A stretch of 64,000 nucleotides of DNA from Boswellia sacra (taxonomy: Eukaryota; Streptophyta; Magnoliopsida; Sapindales; Burseraceae), in the NCBI GenBank assembly GCA_013180625.2, contig SNVD02013877.1, positions 1-64,000 on the forward strand, read 5' to 3'. A model generated the notes under the pieces. It ran no database searches. It saw nothing but the letters and a program-made list of their open reading frames with translations, and was not told the origin of the DNA. Below, piece after piece: positions 10,729 through 21,930 of this stretch. The position numbers and the translations under genes are program-made. Numbering within the stretch: position 1 is the stretch's first letter; every line of letters starts with the position of its first letter.

Positions 10729-11750
10729 TATAGTTGTGGTTGTGCATTTTGGGTTGTTCAGTTGGTTATTGCTTCCGCTCGTGCATAACAACAGCTTCCT
10801 CTTCATGTGTCCAATTCTCCAAATCGTCTCTACACCACTCTACGTCGTCTCTCACCATGTTCTCCCCCACCGATGTCACCTTTGCATCCTTCAACCAACC
10901 CTCCCTCTCCCTCCTCCGGTTCCCCTGCCCCCTCTCTTTCAACCCCCACAATTCCAAGAGCCCCACTCTTTGTCCAAACCGCAACACTGGAAGAGGAGCT
11001 AACCACCATGAGAAATTTACATATGATTTTATGAATTTAAAGGTAAGCCGAGGGAGAGTGAAGTTGGAATTAAGATTGATGAGGTTGAAGGGGGAACTAA
11101 AAATTAGGCCCAACCATTTCTTCGATCGATACTGATTTGAATTTGAGTATGGATTTGGAGGGAAGACGACAATATTTTCGTTAAAAGTCATCATTATGGC
11201 CTATTATTTGAACTGGGTTTATCTTGGAATCAATGTTGGCGTTTGTTTTGGTTTTTCTAATTCTGGTTTTGGAATCAGTGTTGGGGCTATGTTTTTTGTG
11301 TTGTTTTGGCGCTTTGGTGGTTTTGGATGGAATAAACAGGAGGCAATGAAATGGTATATTTGCTGAGTGCCATCGTACTGGATTGGTTCTTTTGCTTTGA
11401 TGGTGCATTGCTGTACTGGATTGGTTCTTTTGCTTTGATGGTGCATTGCTGTGATGGATGTGGTGATTCCTGAAGAAGGTTTGTGATGGTGGTGGTCAAG
11501 AAGATGGGTTTGGAGGTGGTAGGGTTGGGGTTGTTGAGGGGTTCATAGAAAGGGAGCTAGAGGTAGTTTGGCTGGGGGTGGAGAGGCTGGAGGAGGAGAG
11601 GCTGGTGACGAAGTGGCTGGAGCGGTAGTTGGTTTTGAAGTTGGAGAGGAAGTCAAAGTTCTTAAAAAAAATTGTTTTCAATTTAAATTAATTTAAATTT
11701 AATTTGATTAATGGTTTTTTATTTATTATTGTTTAATTTTATCAAAATCT
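10729..11750. other. unassigned region with Pro/Ser-rich frames and a perfect 38-bp tandem duplication
   Basis: About 1 kb without a recognisable gene. 10807-11034 reads as a Pro/Ser-rich plus-strand peptide ending in EEELTTMRNLHMIL, and a possible splice donor (AAAG/GTAAGC) follows at about 11042, so a lost exon cannot be excluded. Several overlapping frames are open here only because the sequence is C-rich. The interval 11480-11660 is G-rich and simple. Confidence 0.3.
11375..11450. repeat. perfect tandem duplication, 2 x 38 bp
   Basis: The 38-bp unit beginning GTACTGGATTGGTTC and ending GTGCATTGCT occurs twice head to tail (11375-11412 and 11413-11450) with no mismatch, suggesting a recent slippage or repair event. 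Confidence 0.95.
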
Positions 11751-12239
11751 TTAGGAGTCGTTTGGTACATGCGATAGGAATGTTGGAGATAGAATTCATA
11801 TTACTGAAAAAATAAAATATGAGAATTAAAATGGTATTAATGTATATAGGAATCTTGTTCTTGTTTACTTGTTTACCGTGAGAATCAGATTATTAAGAAT
11901 GTTCATTTTATTTGTTATGTGTAAGTAAACTCATAATTAAAATTTTTTCAATATTTTAAAAGCACTTAAATTTGTTTATTGTTCTAGAATAATTGTCAAA
12001 AAAAAAACAACAATAATAATTTTGAAGCTTTTAAAATCTATTGTTATGAATTACAATAAATAATTTTAAAGATTTTTAAATTTATTATAAATTTATTACA
12101 AATTAAAATAAATAATTTTTAATTTGTTATAAATTTATTATAAATTACTATAAATAATTTTTAAATTTATCATAAATTTATTAATAATTCTAAACCATTG
12201 TAGAATACCAAACAAAATATGCAGAATATAAAAAAAAAA

Positions 12240-12500
12240 TACAGAAATTAGAAACCCGAAATTCACGTACAAATCCTAAATCAGAAATTCCAAAAATTCG
12301 CAAACAAATTCTAAATTATAAATTCTAGAAATTATTTACAGAAAACATATCAAGAAATTCCAAACATAGAGATTCAAAAACAAATCCCAAATCAAAAATT
12401 CCATAAATTTACAACCAATATATCCAGAAATTCTAAACCCAAAAAATTACAAATAAATTCCAAATTAGAAATTCACAAAAAATCCCAAATTGCAATCAAC
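12240..12500. repeat. degenerate AAATTC-rich repeats
   Basis: Variants of AAATTCTAAATCAGAAATTCC recur roughly every 35-45 bp. The copies are diverged and no open frame is conserved between them. They lie inside the PIF-like element. Confidence 0.45.
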
Positions 12501-12649
12501 AAAGTCGCACGACTTCTATAACTAGCAAGTTGCCATAAACCCATCGTGCACCACCGTGACAATCACACCATCGCTACCACTGCCATCCAGCACACACACC
12601 ACCACGACAGTCCAGTTGTTGTTGCCACTGCCATCCATGGATTAGGAGA

Positions 12650-13000
12650 GGTGGTGGAAGAGGAAGGTAGAGGAGAGAGAGAAAGAGAGACAAAAAGGCA
12701 GCAGGAGGCAAGGGCCGGCACCACCACACAAACATTGCACAATCACCAACATAATAACCAAAATTACAATCAACAAAATCGCACCACCACTATTAGTCGC
12801 AGCCACCGCCATCTAGTTACACTCCTGCCGCTAGAATCCAGTCGCACTCAAAAGAGACTGGTAGAGTGAGAGATGAGAGATAGGGTAGAGATTGAGAGAT
12901 GACAAAGAGAAGGAAGAAGAGAGATGGGTTGAGAGATGAGAGACGGGAGAGAGAAGAGAGACGGATAGATGGGATTCGAGAAAAAAGAGAAAGGTGGAAT
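12650..13000. repeat. purine-rich GAGAGATGAGAGA low-complexity tract
   Basis: Repeated GAGAGA/GAGATGAGAGA strings on the plus strand. Long apparent reading frames on both strands through here are artefacts of composition. Confidence 0.7.
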
Positions 13001-13045
13001 AAGATTACCAAGAATGTGAAACTCAAGCATTCAATGGGTTTCATG

Positions 13046-13558
13046 TAAGGGTGGTAATTCGTGTCGTGTCGTGTCGACCTATTTAATTATCGTGTTAAAA
13101 CATGAAATACGGATTTGACACGATTATTAAACGTGTTATCCACGTGTTGTAATCGTGTCATATTTAATTTATATAATTTACTTAATTATTTAACCTAGTT
13201 ATGCATAATATATTATATTATATATATTTATATCAATTAAAATTATTTTTAGAATATAAACTATTATTAGTATAAAATATTATTAAAATCATCATAATTT
13301 ATTATTTCGTAAATTAATTTATTTTATAATATAAGAATATCAATTTTATAATATATATGTTGTAAGTAGTTAACAATTTATATTATTAAATAAGCTTACA
13401 TATTAAAGATAGACAAAATATGTTTAACTATTCGTGTCATTAAATGGGTTGGCGTGTTGAATACTCTCAACACGAATCCAACCCATTATTAATCGTGTAT
13501 CGTATTCGTGTCGTATTCATGTCGTGTTCGCGTGCCATGACCCAAATTGCCACCCCTA
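13046..13558. mobile_element. hAT-type MITE nested in the PIF-like element
   Basis: Terminal repeats TAAGGGTGGTAATT and, reverse complemented, TAGGGGTGGCAATT. The flanks are GTTTCATG (13038-13045) and GTTTCATA (13559-13566), an 8-bp duplication with one mismatch as expected of hAT elements. The interior has no coding capacity and is rich in CGTGTCGTGT-like motifs near both ends. Confidence 0.8.
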
Positions 13559-13698
13559 GTTTCATATTAGCCCCGCGAGGCAGTAATTTGAAAAAGTGAA
13601 ATTCTAGAGTTAAAATAGTTAATAAGGATACCAAATAAAGAGTTGCAATTAGATTCTTATAAATCTGATTCCTATCCCTGATACCAAAAAACCCCTTA

Positions 13699-14639
13699 GG
13701 TACCATAGTCTAGTGCTATCCATCAAGTTATTGTTTGATACCCTTCCACTTGTTAACTCCAACGCTGACCCAAGAGGGCAAAAAGTATGTTTTAGAAAAG
13801 TGGGGGATGATCAAATTTTAGCCAAATCAGAGGGGCAAATAGTTATAATCACTTAAATTTAACTGTTAAATAATTACAATAGTGAAGATCAATGAAATTT
13901 TTAAAACTATAAGATGGCCATATGAAAATCTCATAGCTTGTAGGATCTTATATTATTGCATTGTAATTAGGTGAATAAAATCACCCTTCATATATCCATC
14001 TCCACAAATTAAAAAAAAAAAATGATTCATTTATAAAAAGAAAAATTTTAATTCTAAGATTGATGAAAAATTATTCATCAAACTAAATAATAAAATTTAC
14101 TCAACCCAAGACAGTTGCTTGAATTTTTACTAACCAAGTCTACTAAATTGTCATAGATAAGTGTAAATTTCACACATTGCCTACTAAATTATGATAATTA
14201 TGGAATGTAATAACTGAGAGCCTGAAGAAGCTATTATAAAGCAAGTGGAGCAAATAAGAAACACGGCAAAGCAATTCATATACCAACATTGAAACAAAAA
14301 AAGAATAATATAAAAATTCGCTGTAAGCACATGAAAACTGAAGAGAAAATTCAAATTTATATACAATCGATGTTCACAAGCCTTTATACAGTTTTTGCGT
14401 TTTCTTTGAATTTGAAACAATTGAAACAACAATTCAGTGTTTCAAATTAAAGAAGCAATTTCTGTACTTAATTCCCTGTTTGAGATCCGCAATTTAGCAA
14501 ACAAATAATAATCCAAGAAAGATTCATATATCAGTGACAAACCCATAATATCATATGTACCTGCGTTGATGATACATAGCTAACAAAACACACCATCAAA
14601 AAGGCAACTACCTACCCTAAGATGCATAGAGTGAGATAT
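13699..14639. other. AT-rich spacer downstream of the first F-box copy
   Basis: No gene is seen. The last few hundred bases would be the 3' flank of the minus-strand F-box pseudogene ending at 14640. Confidence 0.5.
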
Positions 14640-15541
14640 TTAAACCCAAATTTTATCTCCACATAACTGATTACTACATCCGCGCAAACCATAACGAAAA
14701 TAAACATAATTCCCTTCAAATACATATAACTCGTTAGCTGAAAGCAAGAATGTACAATCATCACCGGCATGCAACAGTCTATTCTCCAGTTCATCCATCA
14801 CAGGAACCCACTCACGTTTCTCTTCATCAAGTTTATAAACATTCATACGTGAGCAAAACGTAACAATACAGAACAAATCCGTAACCGATTTTACCAAGTA
14901 CCCCAACTCTGAGGGCAGATTTGGCCAGGGGTAATTTGCAACTTGGGTGATGCTCAAAGACTTACAATCCACAGCCATGGTCAGACCTGTAAAATCTGCA
15001 GCATAGAATTTTTCATTGTAACAAACAATATTATCAAAACAATCAACAGTAGTTATGTTTAGGTTAGTCCACTTCTTGTCTCCATTTCTCCATACAACTA
15101 ATCTCCTTGTAATACTATGTATAGCCATAACTGCAAACCCATTAGCATATTCTGAAACAATCACTTCCCCGAAAAAATTAGGCAATATTCTGTACTTCTC
15201 ATGATTATAAATCCTTGTACCAGTAGTAGCTAATTCAAGTCGGTACGCTGAAGTTATCTTCCTAACTCGATAATTCAACATGTTCAAAGACTTCAAAAAC
15301 TCAAATAAATTTTTTAAAGGGAAATCACTCACTGGATCACTGATTCTGACTTTTCCGGGGCTCGATTCTTCTATTGTGACTAGCCATGTCGATGTTGTTT
15401 CATGGGTACCCGAAATTTTGTCCAGTGGCTCTATAGCATAAACAATTGGCTTGGTGACCAAGAAATCGAAGCCGTTGCCAGGGGTTGATCTTCAGAGAAA
15501 TATATCTTGAAACTTGAATGTGGAATTAGATATTTGGGAGG
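14640..15541 (-). pseudogene. F-box/DUF295 copy 1, C-terminal part (split by copia element)
   Basis: A 273-codon frame (15461 to 14640) covering the DUF295/KIB beta-propeller-like domain: KPIVYAIEPLDKIS, LLNYRV-like MLNYRVRKITSAYRLELAT, RLVVWRNGDKKWTN, YNEKFYAADFTGLTMAVD, VYKLDEEKREWVPV. The protein diverges from its paralogs after NYVYF and stops early. The residues before VTKP read in another frame back to 15541, where a copia element is inserted; the F-box domain lies on its far side at 20429-20584. In a live gene the product would be a substrate receptor of an SCF ubiquitin ligase. Dead by insertion, and also by a stop and a frameshift in the gene parts. Confidence 0.88.
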
Positions 15542-15698
15542 TTTTAGAGTAAGTTTAGGTGTAGCTTAGCTGTCATAATGTAGCACATGTGGCATATATT
15601 TATTTACTGATGTATATATACTTGGAAGAGACATTACGATAAGGATAATAAAAATAAAAGGGAGATTCTTCCACAAGCTTCTTCCTCCAGTTTTGATA
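15542..15698 (+). repeat. 5' LTR of the Ale-type copia element
   Basis: Starts TTTTAGAGTAAG and ends TTTTGATA, so it lacks the usual TG...CA ends. The same termini are found in the 3' LTR, and the exact 5-bp duplication begins right outside them, so these seem to be the true ends. TATATATACTTGG near the middle is a probable TATA box. Confidence 0.88.
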
Positions 15699-15710
15699 TG
15701 GTATTAGAGC
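15699..15710 (+). other. primer binding site (initiator tRNA-Met) of the Ale-type element
   Basis: TGGTATTAGAGC, one base off the standard TGGTATCAGAGC, immediately downstream of the 5' LTR. Confidence 0.85.
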
Positions 15711-15828
15711 ACGTGGTTGTCTTCTTCTTTGGCTCTGTTAATAGAGATTTGTTCGGTGCTGCTGATTTTCAGTGCTGATTTCCCTCTCACATAACTTTGT
15801 TTTTCCTCTGTTATATCCTTTCTCTGTT

Positions 15829-16870
15829 ATGGCTTTCCCTACATTCGAAGTTTCAGATCAGTCTGCACCTCCCATGGATCGTTCCACCATTTATGATCTT
15901 TGAATCCTTACTTCCTTCATCATTCTAATAGTCCAGGACTGGTTCTGGTCTCGCAACCTCTGACTGGATCAGATAACTATACCTCCTGGAGTCGAGCGAT
16001 GTTGATTGCATTTTCAGTGAAGAACAAAGTAGGGTTTATCAATGGTTCAATTCCTAGACCTGAAGGTAACGATCTTAACCTTCTTTATTCATGGAATCGC
16101 AACAATAATATTGTCATTTCTTGGATCTTGAACTCTATCTCTAAAGAAATTTATGCTAGATCATTTACTCTAATTTTGCTCAAGAAATTTGGATCGTTCT
16201 TCGAGATTGTTTCCAACAGAGTAATGGACCTAGAATTTTTCAATTGCGTCGTGAATTGATGAATCTTGCTCAAGCTCAACACTCTGTTAGTGTTTATTTT
16301 ACAAAATTGAAGACAATATGGGAGGAATTGAACATTCACAGACGGGTTTGCACTTGTGGCAAGTGTACTTGTGGTGGTGTTAAAGCTCTCAATTCTTATT
16401 ACCAAATGGAGTATATCATGTCACTTCTTATTGGTCTACATGATTCTTTTGCTCAAATTCTTGGTCAGTTACTCCTCATAGACCCTATGCCTCCTATGAA
16501 CAAAGTGTTTGCTCTTGTCTTTGAAGATGAAAACTAACGAAAAGTTGGAATTCCAATTTCAGATTCAGCGAATACCATGGCTTTTGCTGTCAAAGCTAAT
16601 ACCTCCAAAGGCCACACTTCTGATGTTGTTGGGAACTATCATTCCGATAACAACACTGGCTATTATAATAACGGAGGCCGTAAAGGCAATAGTAGTTTTG
16701 GTAGTAACAAAGGGCAAAAGAAGGAAAGGCCATTTTGTACTCATTGTTAATTTCATGGTCATACCATTGAAAAGTGATATAAACTCCATGGATACCCACC
16801 TGGATATCAACCAAGACCACCTTCTTCTTCTTCCAATACCACAATTGTTGTTAATCAAATTTCTAGTCAA
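15829..16870 (+). pseudogene. copia Gag, broken
   Basis: Starts with ATG at 15829, shifts frame near 15900 (NPYFLHHSNSPGLVLVSQPL, then DNYTSWSRAMLIAF, a retrotransposon Gag block), shifts again near 16240 (LAQAQHSVSVYFTKLKTIWE) and ends in a nucleocapsid region where a CCHC-like knuckle (PFCTHC, then FHGHTIEKC) is interrupted by stops. Ale-type Gag with at least three lesions. Confidence 0.75.
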
Positions 16871-16957
16871 TCAAGTCTGAGTTCCACAACTTCTACTAAT
16901 CATCCAAATATTGTTGGAAATTTTCTACAAACTCTTGACATTACTCAGTATCAACAA

Positions 16958-18592
16958 TTGATGACTTTGCTATCCAACCATCTTGCTTCTTCTATCAACA
17001 CCACTAATGGATCTAATGGTTCAGGTGCTTCCCTTGCTACATGTATATGCTTTTCAGTTTCACTGAATCCTATCTTTTCTTCTACAAAATATTGGATAGT
17101 CGATTCCAGGGCTACTAGGCATATATGTTCAAATGCTAATGCATTTATATCTTTGAAAACTATTTCCAACTCCACTATCACGTTACCTGATCACACCCAG
17201 ATTCCAGTGAGCTTATATGGTGATGTCAAACTTGGTCATGTGTTGGTTCTCTAGGATGTATTTTTTATTCCACAATTCAAGTTTAATATTCTATCCGTGA
17301 GTGCTCTTATGATAGATTCACAGCTCACTATCAATTTTCTTCCTGATTGTTTCATCGTTCAGGATCTCAACAACAAGAAAATGATTGGCAAGGGTGACAA
17401 GTTGGATGATCTCTATGTTCTTAATACTGCCAACATCACTACCAATGATATAGCTTGTGTTTCTTCAAATATTGCTCAAGTAAATAATGTTTCTGCCAGT
17501 ATTTGGCACAATAGGCTTGGTCACTTATCTTTTAAATGGTTAGATATTTTGAAAGATAGATTAAATTGTGATACTTCTAAAGCTCATAAAACTAACCCTT
17601 GTTATATTTGTCCATTGGCCAAGCAAAGACGGTTGTCTTTTGATTCACATAATAATATGGCTGCATCTCCTTTTGATGTGCTTCATTGTGATATTTGGGG
17701 TCCTTATCATATTGCTTCCTACTCTGGTTATCGTTATTTTTTGACTTTAATGGATGATTATAGTCAGTTTACATGGATTTTTTTACTTAAGCAAAAATCT
17801 GATGTTGCCATTGTCATTCCAAAGTTCTTCAACACGGTTGCTACTCAGTTTAATGCTGCCATCAAAGTCTTCAGGTCTGATAATGCTCCAGAGTTGGCTT
17901 TTACTGATTTTTTCAATGAAAAAGGAGTTTTACATCATTTTTCTTATAGGGAACGGCCTAAACAAAATTCTGTTGTGAAACACAAGCATCAACATTTACT
18001 TAATGTTGCCTGGGCTCTTTATTTTCATTCATGGGTTCCTTTACAATTTTGGACTGAATGTGTTCTCACTGCTACTTTTCTTATAAATAGGACACCTTTT
18101 CCATTACTCCACAAAAATACTCCCTATGACATTTTATACAAATCTGCTGTTGATTATACTGCTTTTTGGGTGTTTGGATGTTTAGCCTCCTCTTTTACTG
18201 CTCATCAAGCCAAGTTTCAACCCAGGGCTCAAATTTGTGTTTTTCTTGGTTATCCACATGGCATGAAGGGCTACAAGTTATATGATATTAAAACTAAGCA
18301 GATATTTGTTTCTCAGGATATGGTTTTCCATGAAGATTTCTTTCCATTTCATACAGTGGTTCCACAAAATAGGTTAGTTGATCCTTTTCCTAATCTTGTG
18401 TTACCCTTTGCTACACTGAGACTTCTACTATTGCATCTTCGACTTTGCCCCTTGTTGCTCAAATTTCTCAAGACACTTCTACTACTGACCAATCACTTGC
18501 TCCTGATTCTTTATCACATGATCCTCCTCTTCGAAGATCCTCTCGAGTTCACAAACCTCCCTCTTATCTTCAAGATTTCCACTGCAGTTTGA
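16958..18592 (+). pseudogene. copia protease and integrase, broken
   Basis: Protease active site reads YWIVDSRATRHI where copia elements have DSGAT, so the catalytic loop is mutated. After a stop at about 17253 the frame from 17297 holds the GAG-pre-integrase zinc region (IWHNRLGHLSFKWLDILK, CYICPLAKQRRLSF) and the integrase core with DIWGPY and FRSDNAPE. The third catalytic position, normally Glu in a GVVERKH-like block, reads SVVKHKHQH, so Glu is lost. The C-terminal part keeps VFLGYPHGMKGYKLYD. The frame shifts at about 18400. Confidence 0.85.
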
Positions 18593-19872
18593 TAACTTCC
18601 CAGCCTTTCCCACCTTGTCCCACCTCTTATCCTTTATCTAATTACCTGTCATGCAAATCACTTTCCCTATCTCATAGGACATTTGTTATGGCTATCTCCG
18701 CTGAGTTTGAACCTCAGTTTTATCATCAAGAAGTTCAGTTTCCGCACTGGATAAATGCTATGAAAGTAGAATTAGATGCCATGGAGGCCAATAATACTTG
18801 GTGAATTATTTCCTTACCTAAAGGAAAACATACTATTGGTTGTAAGTAGATTTACAAAATTAAATATCGGTCTGATGGATCTATAGAGAGATATAAAGCC
18901 CGTTTAATTGCTAAAGGCTATACTCAACAAGAGGGACTTGATTTTATTGAAAACCTTTCTCCTATTGCTAAATTAGTTATAGTCAAGGTTCTTTTGGCTT
19001 TGGCGGCTAGTCACCATTCGCATCTTGTTCAACTTGATGTGAACAATGCCTTCCTTCATGGGGACCTCTTTGACGAAGTTTATATGGACCTTCCTCTTGG
19101 TCTTGGTCGAAAGGGGGATCACTCTTGTAAGGGAGAAACTTTGGTTTGCAAACTTCACAAATCCATTTATGGATTAAAACAGGCCTCCCGCCAATGGTAC
19201 TCCAAGTTCTTTCAAGCTCTTCTTGCCTTTGGATTTTCTCAGTGAAAATCTGATTATTTAATCTTTACTAAAGGTTTTGGCTCCTCCTTCATTGCCCTCC
19301 TGGTATATGTTGATGATATTGTCATCACTGGTCCCAATTCACAGGTCATCAATTCCTTGAAACTCTTTCTTCATAGTCAGTTCAAACTTAAAGACTTGGG
19401 ATCCTTAAAGTATTTTGTCGGGCTTGAAATTGCTAGATCAGATAAAGGAATTGTTCTATCTCAACAACATTGCACTCTTCAGTTACTTGAAGACATTGAT
19501 TATCTTGGTTACCAACCGGCTACTGTTCCTATGGATCCTAAACTTCAGCTTCATGCTGATGAAGTTGATTTACTTCTTGATGATTCTCAATATCGATCAC
19601 TCATTGGTCAGCTTCTTTACTTGAACCTTTCACGTTTTGATATTACCTTTGCAGTTCACAAGCCTAGTCAGTTTTTGGCTCATCCTCGACTACCTTATTT
19701 AAAGTCCGCTCATCATCTACTTTGTTACCTCAAGTTTCATCCTGGCCAAGGTTTATTTTTCTCCTCTTCGTCATCTTTATGTGTGAAGGCATTTTTTGAT
19801 GCGGACTGGGGTTCTTGTCTTGATACCCGCAGATCTATCACTGGTTTTTGTATCTTTATTGTGATTCTTTAG
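18445..19872 (+). pseudogene. copia reverse transcriptase, several stops
   Basis: Linker (RRSSRVHKPPSYLQDF) then [53 protein letters not shown] and LLVYVDDIVITGPN with the catalytic YVDD intact. Stops occur after NNTW (about 18801), in the CK-IYKI block (about 18848) and after FGFSQ (about 19243). From 19357 the thumb and connection continue to a stop at 19872. Confidence 0.88.
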
Positions 19873-20171
19873 TGTCTTGGAAAGCTAAGAAACAGTCCAC
19901 TGTATCTCACTCCTCAGATGAGGCAGAATACCGTGCTTTAGCTTCTACTACTAGTGAACTTGTCTGGATCCATCATCTGCTACATGACTTCCAAGTTGCT
20001 ACTTCAGCCCCTGCTCTCCTCTTTTGTGATAATCAAGCAACTGTGCATATTGCCTCAAATCCTACCTTTCATGAGTGGGCTAAGCATATTGAGCTTGACT
20101 GTCATTTTGTGCGTGATAAAATGACTGAAGGATTTCTCAAGCTCATGCCTATTCGTTCTCAACATCATTAG
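19848..20171 (+). pseudogene. copia RNase H
   Basis: SLVSWKAKKQSTVSHSSDEA, then LLFCDNQATVHIASNPTFHE and KHIELDCHFVRDKM, the conserved copia RNase H blocks, in a frame shifted relative to the RT. Ends about 95 bp before the polypurine tract. Confidence 0.85.
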
Positions 20172-20266
20172 CTGACATCTTTACTAAAGCTTTACCTCCA
20201 TCTTTATTGTTTCCACTCTTGTCCAAGATGCCTGTTAAGATATTCATAGTCCATCTTGAGGGGGAG

Positions 20267-20423
20267 TTTTAGAGTAAGTTTAGGTGTAGCTTAGCTGTCA
20301 TAACATAGCACATGTGGCATATATTTATTTACTGATGTATATATACTTGGAAGAGACATTACGGTGAGGATAATAAAAATAAAAGGGAGATTGTTCCACA
20401 AGCTTCTTCCTCCAGTTTTGATA
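20267..20423 (+). repeat. 3' LTR of the Ale-type copia element
   Basis: 157 bp, same ends as the 5' LTR, five mismatches against it (two in the AATG/AACA region, two near CGATAAGG/CGGTGAGG, one in ATTCTT/ATTGTT). Preceded by GAGGGGGAG, followed by the GGAGG duplication. Confidence 0.92.
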
Positions 20424-20584
20424 GGAGGTTAAAAAAGAGAGGATGACGATTGAAATGAGTGACAAACTGCACGAAAGCGGCGGATATCTTCTGGTGAGTA
20501 AAGCAAGAGGCTTTTTCCTATGATGGCGAGTATGTCTCCAGGGAGAGTCGACCAATTAGGCGTTGTTGTCTTGATGGTTAGCAT
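20424..20584 (-). pseudogene. F-box/DUF295 copy 1, F-box domain part
   Basis: Minus strand from ATG at 20584: after MLTIKTTT comes the F-box, PNWSTLPGDILAIIG, then YSPEDIRRFRAVCHSFQ, ending SSSSLF and a TAA just before the copia insertion. The F-box would bind SKP1/ASK. The paralog at 42190 shows that the sequence continued directly into the part now at 15541. The TAA lies in the gene part, so the copy may have been dead before the insertion. TATATATA on the minus strand at about 20618-20628 is a possible TATA box, close to the ATG. Confidence 0.88.
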
Positions 20585-21930
20585 TAACTGAGAGACCCCA
20601 GCAACCCCTACCTATTGGTATATATATTGACTGAGACTTGACAAAATCAAGAAGAAGATGAGAGGTCGATGATCTCAATAAGTTTATGCGAGTGCTCGAG
20701 TCGGTCCAATAACCAGAAGTTAATAACAGCGAAGCGGGTAAATTACACCCCCTAACTATTGGTTGTGTATTTCTTGAGTCTTATAAAACGTAATTTCACT
20801 CGCTTCACCTTAATTTTGATGAAAAATCAACAACTTCCTCCATAGGTTTCGAAATTTTATTACATTCCCTACCATTGTTATTTGATTGTTTGATTAACAT
20901 AAAAATGTTAAATTCGATTAAATTACTATAAGGATGTTATTGGGCCCAAATAATATTATAAGGATTTTAACTTTCTTTCACTAAATATCACGAATTTGAG
21001 TAATGATAAGAAGAGATAATTTAAGAAAAGTATAATTTAGTTATTGGGCCCAAATAATATTATTAATATAAGGATGTTATTGGGTAATTTAAGTTTTTCA
21101 ATTAAGTGTTTACTTTACATAATAGCTGAATTATAGAGTTCTATAATTAATTAAATCCCCTTGTCTATATAATAATCTTGTTGATTTGAATTGTATTAGA
21201 TTCAAATATTAGTATTCGCCTTTAGATAATAAGTTAGATATATTAGTATTTTCTCTTAGATGATAAGTTAAGCTTATATGTTACAATAACAATTTTAAGA
21301 TCATATTAATAAGAAAATGGAGGACAAATCAAATTAAGGAATGGAGAGAGGATAAAAAAAATTAAGAAAAAAATAAAGTGTAGATGTATATAAAATTGTT
21401 GATTTATACTTATACCACTTAACTATTTCAAGAGGACCCTGAAATGATTTTAGACTGGATTTCATCTTATTTCATTGTAATTGATGATCTACTCAAATTT
21501 GAAGACAGTACATTATTATTAATTTCATTAAAAACTCTGAAATTCTGATATTAGTGAAAAATAATTCAATATACTAATTTCAAGTTTATATGATCTCATT
21601 CTATAATTAGGAACTATATACAGATACTATCTGTAGTTTAACAAGGAATTTCTTTTTAATTCCCTTATCCTTCAAAAAATTCAAATGAATCTATATTTTA
21701 TTCTTTATTAACTGGTTATTTTCTAAAGTCATAATTCTACATTTCCCATGAGCTGAGCCATGTCCGTTTTTGAGATGGATGTTATTCACATTTAATGCAT
21801 TGTGAAATAAAATGATTGTACCATCGTTATTGACCTAACTCCTACAAGAATCACGCGCGCTTTGATCGACATTTATTAATCTTTCATCTTCATCTTCATC
21901 GTGGAGGGGATGAAGTTTCTTTGGCTAATA
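20585..21930. other. spacer between divergent F-box copies 1 and 2
   Basis: AT-rich, no gene. Holds GGTAAATTACACCCCC at about 20739, which resembles the end of a Mutator-like element without a visible partner, and a short direct repeat (TTATTGGGCCCAAATAATATTA) near 20938 and 21038. Expected to hold both promoters. Confidence 0.45.

Larger units (their letters stand above)
11754..13695. mobile_element. PIF/Harbinger-like non-autonomous element
   Basis: The left end is GGAGTCGTTTGGTA and the right end, reverse complemented, is GGGGTTTTTTGGTA; both continue with a shared GATAGGAAT. Each end is flanked by TTA (11751-11753 and 13696-13698), the target duplication typical of PIF/Harbinger. No transposase frame is present. 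The interior is AT-rich (11900-12190), then degenerate AAATTC-rich repeats (12240-12490), then a purine-rich stretch (12650-13000). A hAT MITE is nested at 13046-13558. Confidence 0.6.
15542..20423 (+). mobile_element. Ale/Retrofit-type Ty1/copia element inserted in F-box copy 1
   Basis: A complete but degenerate element, 4.9 kb: 157-bp LTRs at both ends, a primer site TGGTATTAGAGC directly after the 5' LTR, all pol domains in copia order, and a polypurine tract (20258-20266). Perfect 5-bp target duplication GGAGG (15537-15541 and 20424-20428). The two LTRs differ at five positions of 157. Many stops and frameshifts break gag-pol, more than the LTR divergence alone would suggest. It splits an F-box gene on the opposite strand. 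Confidence 0.92.

Noticed and set aside
10734..11194. Several overlapping open frames on both strands
   Set aside because: They arise from C-rich low-complexity sequence, overlap each other in all frames and show no recognisable domain; only a possible exon edge at 11042 was noted.
12546..13044. Open frames rich in His/Thr or Ser/Leu
   Set aside because: Simple-sequence composition (CACCAC and GAGAGA tracts) inside a DNA transposon keeps frames open; no domain.
20325..20555. Minus-strand frame across the copia 3' LTR
   Set aside because: It is out of frame with the F-box coding on the same strand and runs into LTR sequence; a shadow.
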